DNA of 64,000 bases, from contig JANQQJ010000009.1 of the NCBI GenBank assembly GCA_028284945.1, forward strand, positions 123,336 to 187,335. Reading direction: 5' to 3'. This document shows, one piece after another, positions 42,394 to 52,926 of the stretch. Origin of the DNA: Alphaproteobacteria bacterium. GTDB lineage: Bacteria; Pseudomonadota; Alphaproteobacteria; SMXS01. The notes under the pieces are model-generated. The model ran no database searches. It worked only from the letters and a program-made list of their open reading frames with translations, and was not told where the DNA came from. Each line of letters opens with the position of its first letter. The stretch's first letter is position 1. Both the position numbers and the translations under genes were made by a program.

Positions 42394-44004
42394 ATGTCTA
42401 AAGAGCGTCTATATCTTTTCGACACCACGCTGCGTGACGGGGCACAGACGCAGGGCGTCGACTTTTCCGTGCATGACAAGCAGCGCATCGCCGCTGAGCT
42501 TGATGCGTTGGGCTTGGATTATGTCGAGGGCGGTTGGCCGGGTGCCAATCCGACCGACACGGCGTTTTTCGGCGCGCCACCGGCGCTGAGCCACGCGACG
42601 TTCACCGCCTTTGGCATGACCCATCGTCCGGGCCGCAGTGCGTCCAACGATCCGGGTCTATCGGCTGTACTTGATGCCGATACACCAGCGGTCTGCATTG
42701 TCGGCAAGTCCTGGGATTATCAGGTCGATGTGGCGCTGGAGATCCCGCGCGACGAAAATGTTGAGATCATTCAGGCGTCAATCGCCGAAATCGCCCGGCG
42801 GGGCCGCGAGCCCATGTTCGACGCGGAACACTTCTTTGATGGTTATAAGGCCAACAGTGACTATGCCATGGCCTGCCTGCAGGCGGCGATCGACGGCGGG
42901 GCCCGTTGGGTCGTGCTTTGCGACACCAATGGTGGGGCCCTGCCGCATGAGGTGGAACGCATCGTCGGCGAGGTGGTGCAATCCATTCCAGGCGACAAGG
43001 TGGGCATCCATGCGCACAATGATACCGAAAATGCTGTCGCCAATACGCTGGCGGCAATCCATGCCGGTGCCCGCCAGGCGCAGGGCACGCTCAACGGCCT
43101 CGGCGAACGCTGCGGCAACGCGAACATCGTTTCGGTGATCGCGACATTGAGCCTGAAGCCAGAATTTGCCGACCGTTTCGAAACCGCCATCCCGGCCGAG
43201 AACCTGCCGAAGCTGAAGCACGTTTCCCATACGCTGGACGAGATCATCAACCGTGCGCCCAACCGGCATCAGGCCTATGTCGGTGACAACGCCTTTGCCC
43301 ATAAGGGGGGGCTGCATGCGTCTGCAGTGGCGAAAGACCCGCGCACCTATGAGCATGTGCCGCCGGACAGTGTCGGTAATGAACGCAAGATTCTGGTCTC
43401 CAATCAGGCGGGGCGCTCAAACATTATTCAGCAGCTGCAGGATGTCGGGATCGACATTCCGTCCGACCATCCCAAGATCGGAAGACTGTTGGAAGAGGTG
43501 AAGGAAGCGGAGCAATCGGGCCTGTCCTATGACGGGGCCGAGGCCAGTTTCGAACTGCTGGCGCGCCGAGCCCTGGGAACCCTGCCGGACTATTTCGACA
43601 CCGAGGGTTACCGGGTGATGATCGAACGGCGCCACAACGCGCGCGGCGATCTGGTGACGGTCTCTGAAGCGACGGTGAAAGCGCGGGTCGATGGCGAGCT
43701 GATCCTGTCCGTGGGGGAGGGGAACGGTCCCGTCAACGCGCTCGATCAGGCGTTGCGGCGCGACCTTGGGAAGTATTCCGCGTTTTTGGAAGACCTGCGC
43801 CTGGTCGACTACAAGGTCCGCATTCTCAATACGGTGGGCACCGAAGCCACCACCCGGGTATTGATCGAAAGCACCGACTCGAAGGGCGATAATTGGTTCA
43901 CGGTGGGTGTCTCACCCAATATCGTCGATGCCAGCTATGACGCGCTTTACGACAGTTTGATCTATAAACTTTTCCGTGACGGCGCGCCGCCGGCCACCAG
44001 CTAG
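42394..44004 (+). CDS. cimA: (R)-citramalate synthase
   Basis: A 536-residue enzyme of the LeuA/CimA family that condenses pyruvate and acetyl-CoA to citramalate, giving threonine-independent isoleucine. LFDTTLRDGAQT (about 8-19) is the catalytic metal motif, IHAHNDTENAVANT follows near 207, and the C-terminal domain is LeuA_dimer-like. I chose ATG 42394; an upstream start at 42334 is repeat sequence. It may alternatively be a 2-isopropylmalate synthase paralogue, but LeuA usually lacks this DTTLRDGAQT context at this position. Confidence 0.85.
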   Translation: MSKERLYLFDTTLRDGAQTQGVDFSVHDKQRIAAELDALGLDYVEGGWPGANPTDTAFFGAPPALSHATFTAFGMTHRPGRSASNDPGLSAVLDADTPAVCIVGKSWDYQVDVALEIPRDENVEIIQASIAEIARRGREPMFDAEHFFDGYKANSDYAMACLQAAIDGGARWVVLCDTNGGALPHEVERIVGEVVQSIPGDKVGIHAHNDTENAVANTLAAIHAGARQAQGTLNGLGERCGNANIVSVIATLSLKPEFADRFETAIPAENLPKLKHVSHTLDEIINRAPNRHQAYVGDNAFAHKGGLHASAVAKDPRTYEHVPPDSVGNERKILVSNQAGRSNIIQQLQDVGIDIPSDHPKIGRLLEEVKEAEQSGLSYDGAEASFELLARRALGTLPDYFDTEGYRVMIERRHNARGDLVTVSEATVKARVDGELILSVGEGNGPVNALDQALRRDLGKYSAFLEDLRLVDYKVRILNTVGTEATTRVLIESTDSKGDNWFTVGVSPNIVDASYDALYDSLIYKLFRDGAPPATS

Positions 44005-44217
44005 TTTACGCCGAAAATTCAGTGCGTTACCGGGTGTGTTGCGCTGCAGCAACACCGCTTCTGGCGTTCATCAAACCGTAACACATACTTAACGAAGCGG
44101 TCATGCGGCCCCCGTAGAGAGGGATTGCACGCGGGTTAGAACGCTGAGTTCGGGAGGTGCCTGCTGGCGGACTAATTCGTAACCAAAGTTCATTCCACTC
44201 AGGGAGAAGGTTTAGCG
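44005..44217. other. Intergenic region with an inverted repeat
   Basis: 213 bases between cimA and the porin gene. GTGTTGC-GCTGCA-GCAACAC (44036-44055) forms a hairpin with no T-tract after it. The porin ribosome-binding site is GGGAGAAGG just before 44218. I see no consensus regulator site. Confidence 0.4.
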
Positions 44218-45651
44218 ATGCTAACCGGAAAACGCACGAAGGCGTTGATGGCAGGCGGTCTGATCGCTGTCGCTCCGTTTGCTTTTGCAGGCGGTGCTCA
44301 GGCGCAGTCCAATGCCGAACTCATGCGTCTCATCCAAACGCTCAACGCCAAAGTTGAGTCACTGGAAAACCAGGTTCAAAACGCTGCGGCGACAGCAGCG
44401 GCAGCCGACACGAAAGCGACGGAAGCGCAGAAAACCGCGTCTTCCGGTGGTGGCGACATGAAATACAAGTGGGCCCCGTCGATGACGTTCAAGAGCGCGG
44501 ATGGCCGCTTTGAAATGCACGTCCGTGGCCGCATCATGGTCGACTTCGGCCACGTCAATGACGATATCGGGGTACAGGATCGCACCGCAACGGAATTCCG
44601 CCGCGCGCGCCTTGGCATTGAGGGTAAGGCCTGGAAGGATGTGAAATACAAGTTTGAGATCGACTTTGCCGATAACGAAGTCGATATCAAGGACGCTTAC
44701 ATCCAGTATCGCGGCTGGAAGCCCGTCAAGATTACCATCGGTCAGTTTAAAGAGTTTGTTTCGCTTGATGAGCAGACCTCCTCACGTCACATCGCCGTGA
44801 TGGAGCGCGCTGGCATTACCGATGCATTCGGCTTCGGCCGCCGTATCGGTATTGGCTTTGAGGGTGAGTGGAGTGGCTTTGGCATCCAGCTCGGGATTCA
44901 TGGCGGTTCTGATCTGTCTGAAAACGAAGACAATGAAGGTTTCGCCTTCTCCGGTCGGCTTTTCTACAATGCGAAGCTTGGCAACGATAACGGTGCCCTG
45001 CATGTCGGTGGGTCGATACGCTACCGTGACCTGGAGAATGATATCGACGGTGCCGATACGCGCTATCGTCAGCGCCCGTTCTCGCACGTTTCCGGTACGC
45101 GCTATGTGAGTACCGGCACCATCGACTACATCAAGAGCGATGTGTTCTACGGCGTGGAATTGGCAGCCGCGATCGGGCCTTTCTGGGCCGCGTCTGAGTT
45201 TGGTTGGATCCAGGCCGATGTCGAAAGCGGCATGGAGCCAATGTTCAATGGTGAAAGCTCATTCACGAATATGGGCGGCTACATCGACGTTGGTTGGTTC
45301 ATCACTGGCGAGTCGCGTCCGCTTAAGGGTGGCGACTGGGGACGGCCCAAGGTCAAAAATCCGCTGTTCGAGGGTGGATCGGGTGCCATCGCCATTGTGT
45401 TCCGCGCCGATTATCTTGATCTGAACGATTTCTCTGCCGGCGTGAATGGCGGTGAACAGATCAGCTATATCTTTGGCATTAACTGGTACTGGAACCGTCA
45501 CACCCGTGTGATGCTGAACTATGCCCGTACCGAAGTCGATGATGGTACCTGCATCGTCACCGCGGTTTGCCTGTGGGGCGACGCGGAAGTCGGACCGGAC
45601 GGCAAGGCAAGCATCGACGCTGTTACGGCACGCTTCCAGGTCGACTGGTAA
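44218..45651 (+). CDS. Outer-membrane porin, OprP/phosphate-selective type
   Basis: A 477-residue porin. Signal peptide ends AQA near residue 30, then a Gln/Ala-rich coiled coil (NAELMRLIQTLNAKVESLENQ), then beta-barrel repeats such as FRRARLGIEGKAWKDVKYKF. It ends with an aromatic residue (TARFQVDW) as expected. The OprP/OprO family is associated with anions such as phosphate. Monocistronic and followed by a terminator at 45695. Confidence 0.9.
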   Translation: MLTGKRTKALMAGGLIAVAPFAFAGGAQAQSNAELMRLIQTLNAKVESLENQVQNAAATAAAADTKATEAQKTASSGGGDMKYKWAPSMTFKSADGRFEMHVRGRIMVDFGHVNDDIGVQDRTATEFRRARLGIEGKAWKDVKYKFEIDFADNEVDIKDAYIQYRGWKPVKITIGQFKEFVSLDEQTSSRHIAVMERAGITDAFGFGRRIGIGFEGEWSGFGIQLGIHGGSDLSENEDNEGFAFSGRLFYNAKLGNDNGALHVGGSIRYRDLENDIDGADTRYRQRPFSHVSGTRYVSTGTIDYIKSDVFYGVELAAAIGPFWAASEFGWIQADVESGMEPMFNGESSFTNMGGYIDVGWFITGESRPLKGGDWGRPKVKNPLFEGGSGAIAIVFRADYLDLNDFSAGVNGGEQISYIFGINWYWNRHTRVMLNYARTEVDDGTCIVTAVCLWGDAEVGPDGKASIDAVTARFQVDW

Positions 45652-45694
45652 GCAGCCAAGCATAAGAGCTCAAGTCTAGGCACTGGGCCTCTGG

Positions 45695-45732
45695 CGGCCC
45701 GCCCCCATCAGGGAGCGGGCCGTTCGCTTTTT
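45695..45732 (+). terminator. Rho-independent terminator of the porin gene
   Basis: CGGCCCGCCCCC pairs with GGGAGCGGGCCG (one mismatch) around the loop ATCA, followed by TTCGCTTTTT. It lies 43 bases after the porin stop. Confidence 0.85.
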
Positions 45733-45749
45733 GGGCTGATGCTGTATAA

Positions 45750-46325
45750 ATGCCGTCCATGATCAGGATCGTGCACGAGACCGACGCGCCCATAGCAGCC
45801 CGCGAAGCGCTGCTGGATGATGCCATTGGCAAGGATCGCAAGAGCAAGACGGCCTATCGGCTACGTGACGGTGTGCCGGAGATATCCGAGCTGTCGTTTT
45901 CAGCCTATGACGATGACCGTTTGGTCGGCACGATACGCTTCTGGCCCGCGCAAGTGACTGCTCCGGGAACGGTTGAACCGATCCCCATTCTGATTTTGGG
46001 GCCGCTCGCCGTCGCGCCGGATATCGAGGGGCAGGGCATTGGCCTGGACCTCATGAAAACAGGTCTGAAACGCGCCGAGGAACTTGGCCATAAGATCGTC
46101 ATCCTTGTCGGTGATTTGCCTTACTACAGCCGTGTCGGTTTCCATCGTGAGGGGGCCAAAGACCTGCAACTGCCTGGTCCGGTCGATCCAGACAGGCTGC
46201 TTCTCGTCGAGCTTGAAGACGGCGCGGCACTAGGCCTGGCAGGCATGGTGACAAAAGCCCAACAGGACCATCAGTCAGGCGCGGTAGCCCAGTCCCGCTT
46301 GGCGCGCAACAAGATGGCCGGATGA
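45750..46325 (+). CDS. GNAT family N-acetyltransferase
   Basis: A 191-residue acetyltransferase with the acetyl-CoA loop LAVAPDIEGQGIGLDLM near 89-105 and GDLPYYSRVGF. YhbS-like. Start 45750 or ATG 45759. It begins an operon with a DUF1285, a Nudix and a CCA-adding gene, overlapping the next by ATGA. The acyl acceptor is unknown. Confidence 0.85.
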   Translation: MPSMIRIVHETDAPIAAREALLDDAIGKDRKSKTAYRLRDGVPEISELSFSAYDDDRLVGTIRFWPAQVTAPGTVEPIPILILGPLAVAPDIEGQGIGLDLMKTGLKRAEELGHKIVILVGDLPYYSRVGFHREGAKDLQLPGPVDPDRLLLVELEDGAALGLAGMVTKAQQDHQSGAVAQSRLARNKMAG

Positions 46326-46906
46326 CCCAGGCCACGCAAAATAAGTCGCCTGATCTCATGGACATCATGGCCCGGCTGGAGGACAGGAAATTGCCGCCGG
46401 TACATCTGTGGGATCCAGATTATTGCGCGGATATCGACATGCGGATCGCGCGGGACGGTACATGGTTCTATATGGGCTCGCCGATCAACCGCAAGCGCAT
46501 GGTGCGATTGTTTTCCACCGTGTTGCGCCGCGACGATGATCAGAAGTTCTATCTGGTCACCCCGGTGGAAAAGCTGGGTATTGCTGTTGAAGACGCGCCC
46601 TTTGTTGCCGTCGAGGCTGACATTCATGATGCGGGACCGGGCCAGGCAATCGTCTTTCGGACCAATGTGGATGAGGAAGTGATTGCGGGCCCCGAAAACC
46701 CGATCCGGGTCGATACCGATCCAAACACCGGTGAACCGTCGCCCTATGTCCTGGTGCGCAGCAATCTGTGGGCGCTGATTGCCCGGCCTGTCTTCTATCA
46801 ACTTGTCGAACAGGCTGAAGAACGTGAAGTCGATGGCAAAACCATGTTGGGCCTTAGCAGCCAAAGCGCGTTCTTTGTCATCGGCCCGACAGCCGAGGGC
46901 GGCTAG
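46322..46906 (+). CDS. DUF1285 domain protein
   Basis: A 194-residue cytoplasmic protein. PPVHLWDPDYCADIDMRI opens the DUF1285 fold, with WFYMGSPINRKRMVRLFSTVL after it. No known function. Overlaps the GNAT gene by four bases, and the next gene starts directly after its stop. Confidence 0.88.
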   Translation: MTQATQNKSPDLMDIMARLEDRKLPPVHLWDPDYCADIDMRIARDGTWFYMGSPINRKRMVRLFSTVLRRDDDQKFYLVTPVEKLGIAVEDAPFVAVEADIHDAGPGQAIVFRTNVDEEVIAGPENPIRVDTDPNTGEPSPYVLVRSNLWALIARPVFYQLVEQAEEREVDGKTMLGLSSQSAFFVIGPTAEGG

Positions 46907-47524
46907 ATGTCCGCACTCGACGAAATCCGCAGCCGTCTAGAAGTGATTCCTGAACAGGCGAGCCTCGCACCGACCATCGGTGACAGCCGGATGGACCCGG
47001 CCCAGCCGTCGCCCTGGAATCATCCCAAGCCGTTGAAGCCGGCGGCAGTTCTGGTACCCATTGTGATGCGTGATTCGGGCTATACGGTCCTACTGACCCA
47101 GCGCACCGACCATCTCAACAATCACGCCGGGCAGGTCAGTTTTCCCGGCGGACGGGTGGAGCCGGAAGACACCGGGCCGGTCGACACCGCGCTGCGCGAA
47201 ACCGAAGAGGAAATCGGCCTTACCCGGGATTTTGTAGAGATTGCCGGTGCCCTCGACATTTACGAGACGGGGACCGGGTTTTCTATCACCCCAATTGTCG
47301 GGTTCGTTCATGAAGGGTTTGATCTGGTGCTGGAAGAAAACGAAGTTGCAGAGGCATTTGAGGTGCCGCTCTCTTTCTTTCTCGACCCGGCGAACCACAC
47401 GCGCGAAAGCCGCAAGTGGAACGGAAGGATGCGGCACTATTACGTCATGCCATATGACGGGCACCACATTTGGGGCGCGACGGCGGGGATGCTGGTGAAC
47501 CTCTATCAAAAGCTGAAAGACTGA
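46907..47524 (+). CDS. CoA pyrophosphatase (Nudix hydrolase)
   Basis: A 205-residue Nudix protein. The Nudix box reads GRVEPEDTGPVDTALRETEEE-IGL, and the upstream LLTQRTDHLNNHAGQVSFPGG matches the CoA pyrophosphatase subgroup (UPF0035/NUDT7-like, here in the same operon as a CCA enzyme). It shares one base with the next gene (TGATG). Confidence 0.88.
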   Translation: MSALDEIRSRLEVIPEQASLAPTIGDSRMDPAQPSPWNHPKPLKPAAVLVPIVMRDSGYTVLLTQRTDHLNNHAGQVSFPGGRVEPEDTGPVDTALRETEEEIGLTRDFVEIAGALDIYETGTGFSITPIVGFVHEGFDLVLEENEVAEAFEVPLSFFLDPANHTRESRKWNGRMRHYYVMPYDGHHIWGATAGMLVNLYQKLKD

Positions 47525-48741
47525 TGCAGCCCGCGGGCCGCGTCATCGATCAGGACTGGCTGCGGCAGCCCGATGTGGTTGCGGCGGTTAGCGCACTGAC
47601 GGCTGGCGGCGGCGTGGTGCGCTTTGCCGGAGGATGCGTGCGCGACGCGCTGATCAACCGGCCGGTGCGCGACATCGATATGGCCATAGACCAACAACCC
47701 GATGTCGTTGCCCGGCTGCTTGAAGATGCCGGGCTCAAGGCTGTGCCGACCGGCCTTGACCACGGCACCGTGACAGCGGTCGCCGATGGCCAGCCCATTG
47801 AAGTCACGACGCTGCGCCGCGATGTCGAAACCTTTGGCCGGCATGCCCGGGTTGAATTCACCGATGACTGGGTGGAGGATGCCAAGCGCCGAGATTTCAC
47901 CATGAACGCGCTCTATTGCGATCCGGATGGCCAGGTTTATGACCCGACCGGTGGTCTGGCCGACCTGGAAGCGGGGCGGGTTCGGTTCGTTGGCGACCCA
48001 GTCGCGCGCATTGAGGAAGACGCGCTCAGAATTCTCCGGTTCTTTCGATTCCATGCCTGGTTCGGCACCGGGGCACCTGACCAGCCGGCCCTGGCGGCGT
48101 GCCAGGCCAGAAAGGCCGACCTGGACAAACTGTCTGTTGAGCGGATCAGCAAAGAGATGTTGCGCTTATTGGAAGCGCCCGATCCGGTGCCCGCGCTAGA
48201 GGCCATGAGGGATGCCGAGGTGCTGGCGCAGGTGCTTCCCGAAGGCGATCGGATTGACTGCCTCGAACAGCTGATGGAATTCGGCGGCCGCGATCCGTTG
48301 CTGCGGCTTGCGGCCCTTACGGATCGCATGGCCGATACCCTGTCCGGCTTGGGCGCGCGGTGGAAACTGTCGAACGCGGATCGTCAGCGGCTGCGATGCA
48401 TGGCCACTGGCGAAGTGTCGCTGCTCCCGGACCTGGACGATGCATCGATCCGTGCGCAGCTCTACTGGCTCGGCACGGCGCGGGTTTCCGATCTGGCCTA
48501 TCTCGAGGCCGCCCATGATGGCAGGGATCGTCACCATATCCTTCAGCTCGCGGAAAACTGGGACGGCCCGGCCTTTCCGTTGCGCGGCAGTGACGTGATT
48601 TCGATGGGCCTGCAACCCGGCGAACGGGTCGGTGACCTGTTGATAGCGCTTGAGCAGGAGTGGGTCGCTGAGGATTTCGCCAGCGACCGCAAAACGCTGC
48701 TCAGGCGCCTTGCGGCCGCGATTGAGGATGAAGAAAACTAG
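47524..48741 (+). CDS. cca: CCA tRNA nucleotidyltransferase
   Basis: A 405-residue class II CCA-adding enzyme. FAGGCVRDALINRPVRDIDMAI carries the catalytic DxD (near 51-53), RRDF and EEDALRILRFFRFHAWFG are family motifs. The alphaproteobacterial type has no HD domain. ATG 47524 overlaps the Nudix stop. It repairs or builds the tRNA 3' CCA end. Confidence 0.92.
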   Translation: MQPAGRVIDQDWLRQPDVVAAVSALTAGGGVVRFAGGCVRDALINRPVRDIDMAIDQQPDVVARLLEDAGLKAVPTGLDHGTVTAVADGQPIEVTTLRRDVETFGRHARVEFTDDWVEDAKRRDFTMNALYCDPDGQVYDPTGGLADLEAGRVRFVGDPVARIEEDALRILRFFRFHAWFGTGAPDQPALAACQARKADLDKLSVERISKEMLRLLEAPDPVPALEAMRDAEVLAQVLPEGDRIDCLEQLMEFGGRDPLLRLAALTDRMADTLSGLGARWKLSNADRQRLRCMATGEVSLLPDLDDASIRAQLYWLGTARVSDLAYLEAAHDGRDRHHILQLAENWDGPAFPLRGSDVISMGLQPGERVGDLLIALEQEWVAEDFASDRKTLLRRLAAAIEDEEN

Positions 48742-48744
48742 GGC

Positions 48745-49596
48745 TTACGGCCACTTTGCCTCAGGCGGCATCGACATCAGAATCGCTTCCGTATTGCCAC
48801 CGGTTTTAAGGCCGAAGGTCGTGCCCCGGTCATAAATCAGATTGAACTCGACATAGCGTCCCCGCCGCACCAGTTGATGTTCGCGTTGCTCGTCAGTCCA
48901 CGGCTTGTCCATATGCCGTGCGGCAATCTCGGGATAGGTGTCGCGGAACGCGCGGCCCACGTCCTGGGTAAAGGCAAAATCCGCGTCCCAATCCCCGGTA
49001 TTGAGGGAGTCATAGAAAATCCCTCCAATGCCACGCGGCTCTTTGCGGTGCGGCAAGTAGAAATACTCGTCGCACCATTTTTTGAACTTCGGATGATAGT
49101 CCGGGTCATGCTTGTCGCAGGCGGCCTTGAAAGCAGCGTGAAAGTCGGCGGTATCCTGATCGTCGGGATACATTGGCGTCAGGTCCGCGCCGCCACCGAA
49201 CCAGCCCTTGGTCGTGGTGATGTGGCGCGTGTTCATATGAACGGCGGGAACCAGGGGCGACTGCATATGAGCCACCAATGAGACACCGCTGGCCCAAAAC
49301 CTTGGGTCTTCCTCGGCACCATCCATATTCTTGGCGAATTCGGGCGAGAACTCGCCGTGTACGGTGGAAATGTTGACACCGACCTTTTCGAACACCCGGC
49401 CCTTCATGACCGACATGACGCCGCTGCCACCGCCAGGCCGGTCCCACGCGGTGCGTTCAAAGCGGCCCGGTGGCCGGTCAGACATCGGGCCGGTCAGATT
49501 GTCTTCCAGCGCCTCAAAGGCGCTGCAAATATCGTCACGCAGGGATTTAAACCAGGCGGCAGCCTGTTCCTTGTGGGTGTCGCTCACATAGGTCAT
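48745..49596 (-). CDS. hemF: Oxygen-dependent coproporphyrinogen-III oxidase
   Basis: A 283-residue Hem[25 protein letters not shown] and [14 protein letters not shown] (metal/active-site His region) are family motifs, and [21 protein letters not shown] ends it. It converts coproporphyrinogen III to protoporphyrinogen IX aerobically. Convergent with cca and three bases after trmL on the same strand. Confidence 0.95.
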   Translation of the reverse strand: MTYVSDTHKEQAAAWFKSLRDDICSAFEALEDNLTGPMSDRPPGRFERTAWDRPGGGSGVMSVMKGRVFEKVGVNISTVHGEFSPEFAKNMDGAEEDPRFWASGVSLVAHMQSPLVPAVHMNTRHITTTKGWFGGGADLTPMYPDDQDTADFHAAFKAACDKHDPDYHPKFKKWCDEYFYLPHRKEPRGIGGIFYDSLNTGDWDADFAFTQDVGRAFRDTYPEIAARHMDKPWTDEQREHQLVRRGRYVEFNLIYDRGTTFGLKTGGNTEAILMSMPPEAKWP

Positions 49597-49599
49597 GGG

Positions 49600-50061
49600 T
49601 CAGAGTGGTCCTTCGGGAAACTGATCGGTTTGACGTAGTGCTTCACCCAATACCATTGCCGCGGCAACTGCAACATTGAGGGAACGCAATCCCGGCGCCA
49701 TGGGAATTGTAATCCGGTGATCGCAGGCGGTGTGCACAGCCGGTGGTGCACCGGCGGACTCGCGGCCCACAATCAGAATATCCTCAGCCTGAAAGCTGAA
49801 ATCTATATATCGGGTGTCGGCCTTTGTCGTCAGGAGCAAAAGGCGCCCGCCGCACCGGGCTGCGGCAAAAGAATCCCAGTCGTCGTGCCGTGTAAGGACC
49901 GCTTGTTCGGCATAGTCCATGCCCGCGCGGCGTAGCCCCCGGTCACCTAGGGGAAAGCCGCACGGTTCAATGATGTCGACGGGGATTCCCAGGCAGGCGC
50001 CAAGCCGCAACAACGTGCCGACATTGGGTGCAATATCAGGTTCAAAGAGAGCGAGGCGCAT
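49600..50061 (-). CDS. trmL: tRNA (cytidine(34)-2'-O)-methyltransferase
   Basis: A 153-residue SPOUT methyltransferase. DIAPNVGTLLRLGACLG and the knot motif GRESAGAPPAVH, with IPMAPGLRSLNVAVAAAMVL, identify TrmL, which methylates the wobble base of leucine tRNAs. ATG at 50061 is used; the upstream extension to 50151 has no family match. Confidence 0.9.
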   Translation of the reverse strand: MRLALFEPDIAPNVGTLLRLGACLGIPVDIIEPCGFPLGDRGLRRAGMDYAEQAVLTRHDDWDSFAAARCGGRLLLLTTKADTRYIDFSFQAEDILIVGRESAGAPPAVHTACDHRITIPMAPGLRSLNVAVAAAMVLGEALRQTDQFPEGPL

Positions 50062-50235
50062 GGCTTCCACGTTGTGACGAAACATGCCAGGCGTCAACGG
50101 CGCTTTGTGCGCCCTGAGCGGGCCAGATTTGCGCGCAACGCTGCTGGACAATCCATGCCGATGATGCCAAAAGACCGCGTGATATAAGAGGGCCCTAAGG
50201 CCTTAAAATACTAAGCAAGTGACGGGTGGGTGAGA

Positions 50236-50793
50236 ATGTCGACGTCGGAATCTTCTTCTGAAGATCATGGTGGGGAGGTCAAACGCCGTGACTTCCTTTA
50301 TATAGCAGCGGGGGGCTTCGGTGCGTTAACCGCGGGCTCCATGGTTTGGCCCTTAATTGATAACCTCAATCCGGCCGCAAACGTGCTGGCGCTCGCCTCG
50401 GTTGAGGTCGATTTGTCCAAAATTGAGGTCGGCCAGAGCATCCTAGCCAAATGGCGCGGCAAACCCGTCTTTATCCGCCGCCGCACCGCCGAAGAGATTG
50501 AACAGGCCCAGGCCGTTCCGCTGGACGATCTAAAGGATCCTCAGACCGACGAAGAGCGGACCGAGGAAGGCCATGAAGAGTGGCTGGTCATGGTCGGTAT
50601 CTGCACGCACCTTGGCTGCGTCCCGCAGGGTACCAAAGTTGGTGAAAACCGCGGCGATTATGGCGGCTGGTTCTGCCCTTGCCACGGGTCGCATTACGAT
50701 ACGTCTGGCCGCATCCGTAAGGGGCCGGCTCCAAGAAATCTCGAGATTCCTGCCTATGCGTTTCTCGACGACACAACAATTCGCATCGGCTAG
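50236..50793 (+). CDS. petA: Ubiquinol-cytochrome c reductase, Rieske iron-sulfur subunit
   Basis: A 185-residue Rieske protein. The Tat-type N-terminus [19 protein letters not shown] anchors it, and the 2Fe-2S ligands are in CTHLGC and CPCHGS. First gene of petABC. Start ATG 50236 after GGTGGGTGAGA. It moves electrons from ubiquinol to cytochrome c1 in complex III. Confidence 0.95.
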   Translation: MSTSESSSEDHGGEVKRRDFLYIAAGGFGALTAGSMVWPLIDNLNPAANVLALASVEVDLSKIEVGQSILAKWRGKPVFIRRRTAEEIEQAQAVPLDDLKDPQTDEERTEEGHEEWLVMVGICTHLGCVPQGTKVGENRGDYGGWFCPCHGSHYDTSGRIRKGPAPRNLEIPAYAFLDDTTIRIG

Positions 50794-50804
50794 GGGGCAG
50801 CGAC

Positions 50805-52055
50805 ATGCATCCATCTCGCTCGTTTGAGCCGAAGAACGGCTTTGTTAAGTGGTTTGATCAGCAGCTGCCGATTCTCACGGTCCTGCATGGCGCTCTGGTC
50901 GCCTATCCGACGCCGAAAAACCTGAACTATTGGTGGAGCTTCGGCTCGTTGGCCGGGTTCATGCTGGCGGTACAGATCGTGACCGGCATCATCCTGGCCA
51001 TGCACTACACGCCGCATGTCGACTATGCCTTCAATTCGGTCGAGCACATCATGCGCAACGTCAACTATGGCTGGTTGATTCGATATGTGCACCAGAACGG
51101 CGCGTCGTTCTTCTTTATCGTGGTCTATATCCACATCTTCCGCGGTCTCTATTATGGCTCCTACAAAGCTCCGCGTGAGCTTTTGTGGATGCTGGGTCTT
51201 GTCATCTATCTGTTGATGATGGCAACCGCGTTCATGGGTTACGTGCTGCCTTGGGGGCAGATGAGCTTCTGGGCCGCCACCGTGATCACCAACCTGTTCA
51301 GCGCCGTGCCGCTGGTCGGCGACGCGATCGTGACCTTCCTGTGGGGCGGTTTCTCAGTCGACAATCCGACGCTCAACCGTTTCTTCAGCCTGCACTATGT
51401 GTTGCCCTTCGTGATTGCCGCTGTTGCGATCCTGCATATCTGGGCGCTGCACATTCCGGGTTCGAACAACCCTCTGGGTATCGAGGTCAAGGGACCGCAG
51501 GATCAGATCGACTTCCACCCCTATCACACGGCTAAAGACCTGTTCATGCTGTCGGTCCTGTTGATCGTCTTCATGGGCGTCGTCTTCTATGCGCCGAACT
51601 ATCTAAGTCATGCGGATAACTACATTCCCGCCGATCCGCTGGTGACGCCGGCGCATATCACGCCGGATTGGTACTTCCTGCCGTTCTACGCCATCTTGCG
51701 CGCGGTGCCGGACATCCTCTTCATTGAGGCCAAGCTCGCCGGTGTTATCGCCATGTTTGCCGCCATCCTGCTGCTGTTTGCGCTGCCATGGCTGGACAAG
51801 TCGCCGGTTCGGTCGGGTACGTTCCGTCCGTTGTTCAAGCAGTTCTATTGGCTGCTGGTGATCGATGTGATCGTGTTGGGCTTCGCTGGTGCGCGTCCGG
51901 CTGAAGGTGCCTGGCTGATCGCTGGGCAGGTTGGCACGGTCTACTACTTCGTCCACTTCCTGGTGATCTTGCCGCTGCTCAGCAGAATCGAGAAAACCAG
52001 ACCGCTGCCTGAAAGCATCTCACAATCGGTGCTTTCCAAGCAGGCATCGGCATAA
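50805..52055 (+). CDS. petB: Ubiquinol-cytochrome c reductase, cytochrome b subunit
   Basis: A 416-residue polytopic cytochrome b with the four heme-ligating His residues in helices II and IV (pattern from [14 protein letters not shown] and [12 protein letters not shown]), and the [17 protein letters not shown] motif of the Qo site as [17 protein letters not shown]. Twelve bases after petA. Confidence 0.95.
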   Translation: MHPSRSFEPKNGFVKWFDQQLPILTVLHGALVAYPTPKNLNYWWSFGSLAGFMLAVQIVTGIILAMHYTPHVDYAFNSVEHIMRNVNYGWLIRYVHQNGASFFFIVVYIHIFRGLYYGSYKAPRELLWMLGLVIYLLMMATAFMGYVLPWGQMSFWAATVITNLFSAVPLVGDAIVTFLWGGFSVDNPTLNRFFSLHYVLPFVIAAVAILHIWALHIPGSNNPLGIEVKGPQDQIDFHPYHTAKDLFMLSVLLIVFMGVVFYAPNYLSHADNYIPADPLVTPAHITPDWYFLPFYAILRAVPDILFIEAKLAGVIAMFAAILLLFALPWLDKSPVRSGTFRPLFKQFYWLLVIDVIVLGFAGARPAEGAWLIAGQVGTVYYFVHFLVILPLLSRIEKTRPLPESISQSVLSKQASA

Positions 52056-52067
52056 GGGGGCGGTACG

Positions 52068-52877
52068 ATGAAAAAGACAGCAACCATTCTCGCATCCCTT
52101 GTTATCGCAACCGGCCTTGCAGCTCCCGCGCTTGCGGCGTCTGATAAGGCTGATCCGATCAGCCCGCCGGGTGGTTGGTCGTTTCAAGGCATCCTGGGCG
52201 CTCACTATGACCGTGAAGCCGCACAGCGTGGTTTTCAGGTGTACAAGGAAGTCTGCGCGTCCTGCCACGGCTTGAACCAGGTGGCGTTCAGAACCCTTGA
52301 AGATATCGGCTTCACCGAAGAAGAAGTAAAGGCCATCGCCGCGGACTACTTCGTCCCAGGCGACCCTGACGAATTTGGTGATCCGACAGAACGCCCGGCC
52401 ATTCCCGCGGACATCAAGCCGGATCCATATCCTAATGAGGAAGCGGCGGCGTTTGCCAATAACGGGGCAATTCCGCCTGACCTGTCGCTGATTGTGAAGG
52501 CTCGGGCTGGGGGCGCCGACTATCTTTACTCGCTTTTGACAGGCTATCGCGATCCGACAGAGGAAGAGCTGGCGCATATGGCTGAACAAGGCCTTGCGAT
52601 GCCGGATACGGCTTATTTCAACCCCTACAAGGCAGGCCAGGTGATTGCCATGGCGCCGCCGCTTATGGAGGGGATTGTGGAGTATGCCGAGGGGCAGCCT
52701 GAGGCCACGGTCGAGCAAATGGCCTATGACGTTACGACGTTCCTGGCTTGGACGGCTGAGCCGAAGCTTGAAGAGCGCAAGGAGATCGGTTTCCGCTTTA
52801 TGGTGCTGCTGTTTATCCTTTGCGGGCTGCTATTCTTCTCCTACCGGCGTGTTGCAAAGCGGGTGATGGACCACTAG
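52068..52877 (+). CDS. petC: Ubiquinol-cytochrome c reductase, cytochrome c1 subunit
   Basis: A 269-residue cytochrome c1. Signal peptide ends ALAA, heme motif CASCHGLNQVAFR is near 62-74, the axial Met region is MAPPLMEGIVEY, and a C-terminal helix (FMVLLFILCGLLFFSY) anchors it. Third gene of petABC. Confidence 0.95.
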   Translation: MKKTATILASLVIATGLAAPALAASDKADPISPPGGWSFQGILGAHYDREAAQRGFQVYKEVCASCHGLNQVAFRTLEDIGFTEEEVKAIAADYFVPGDPDEFGDPTERPAIPADIKPDPYPNEEAAAFANNGAIPPDLSLIVKARAGGADYLYSLLTGYRDPTEEELAHMAEQGLAMPDTAYFNPYKAGQVIAMAPPLMEGIVEYAEGQPEATVEQMAYDVTTFLAWTAEPKLEERKEIGFRFMVLLFILCGLLFFSYRRVAKRVMDH

Positions 52878-52926
52878 GTCCACTCAATGGTCACATCCGG
52901 TCATTGGCAACCCAGGACAATCTAGA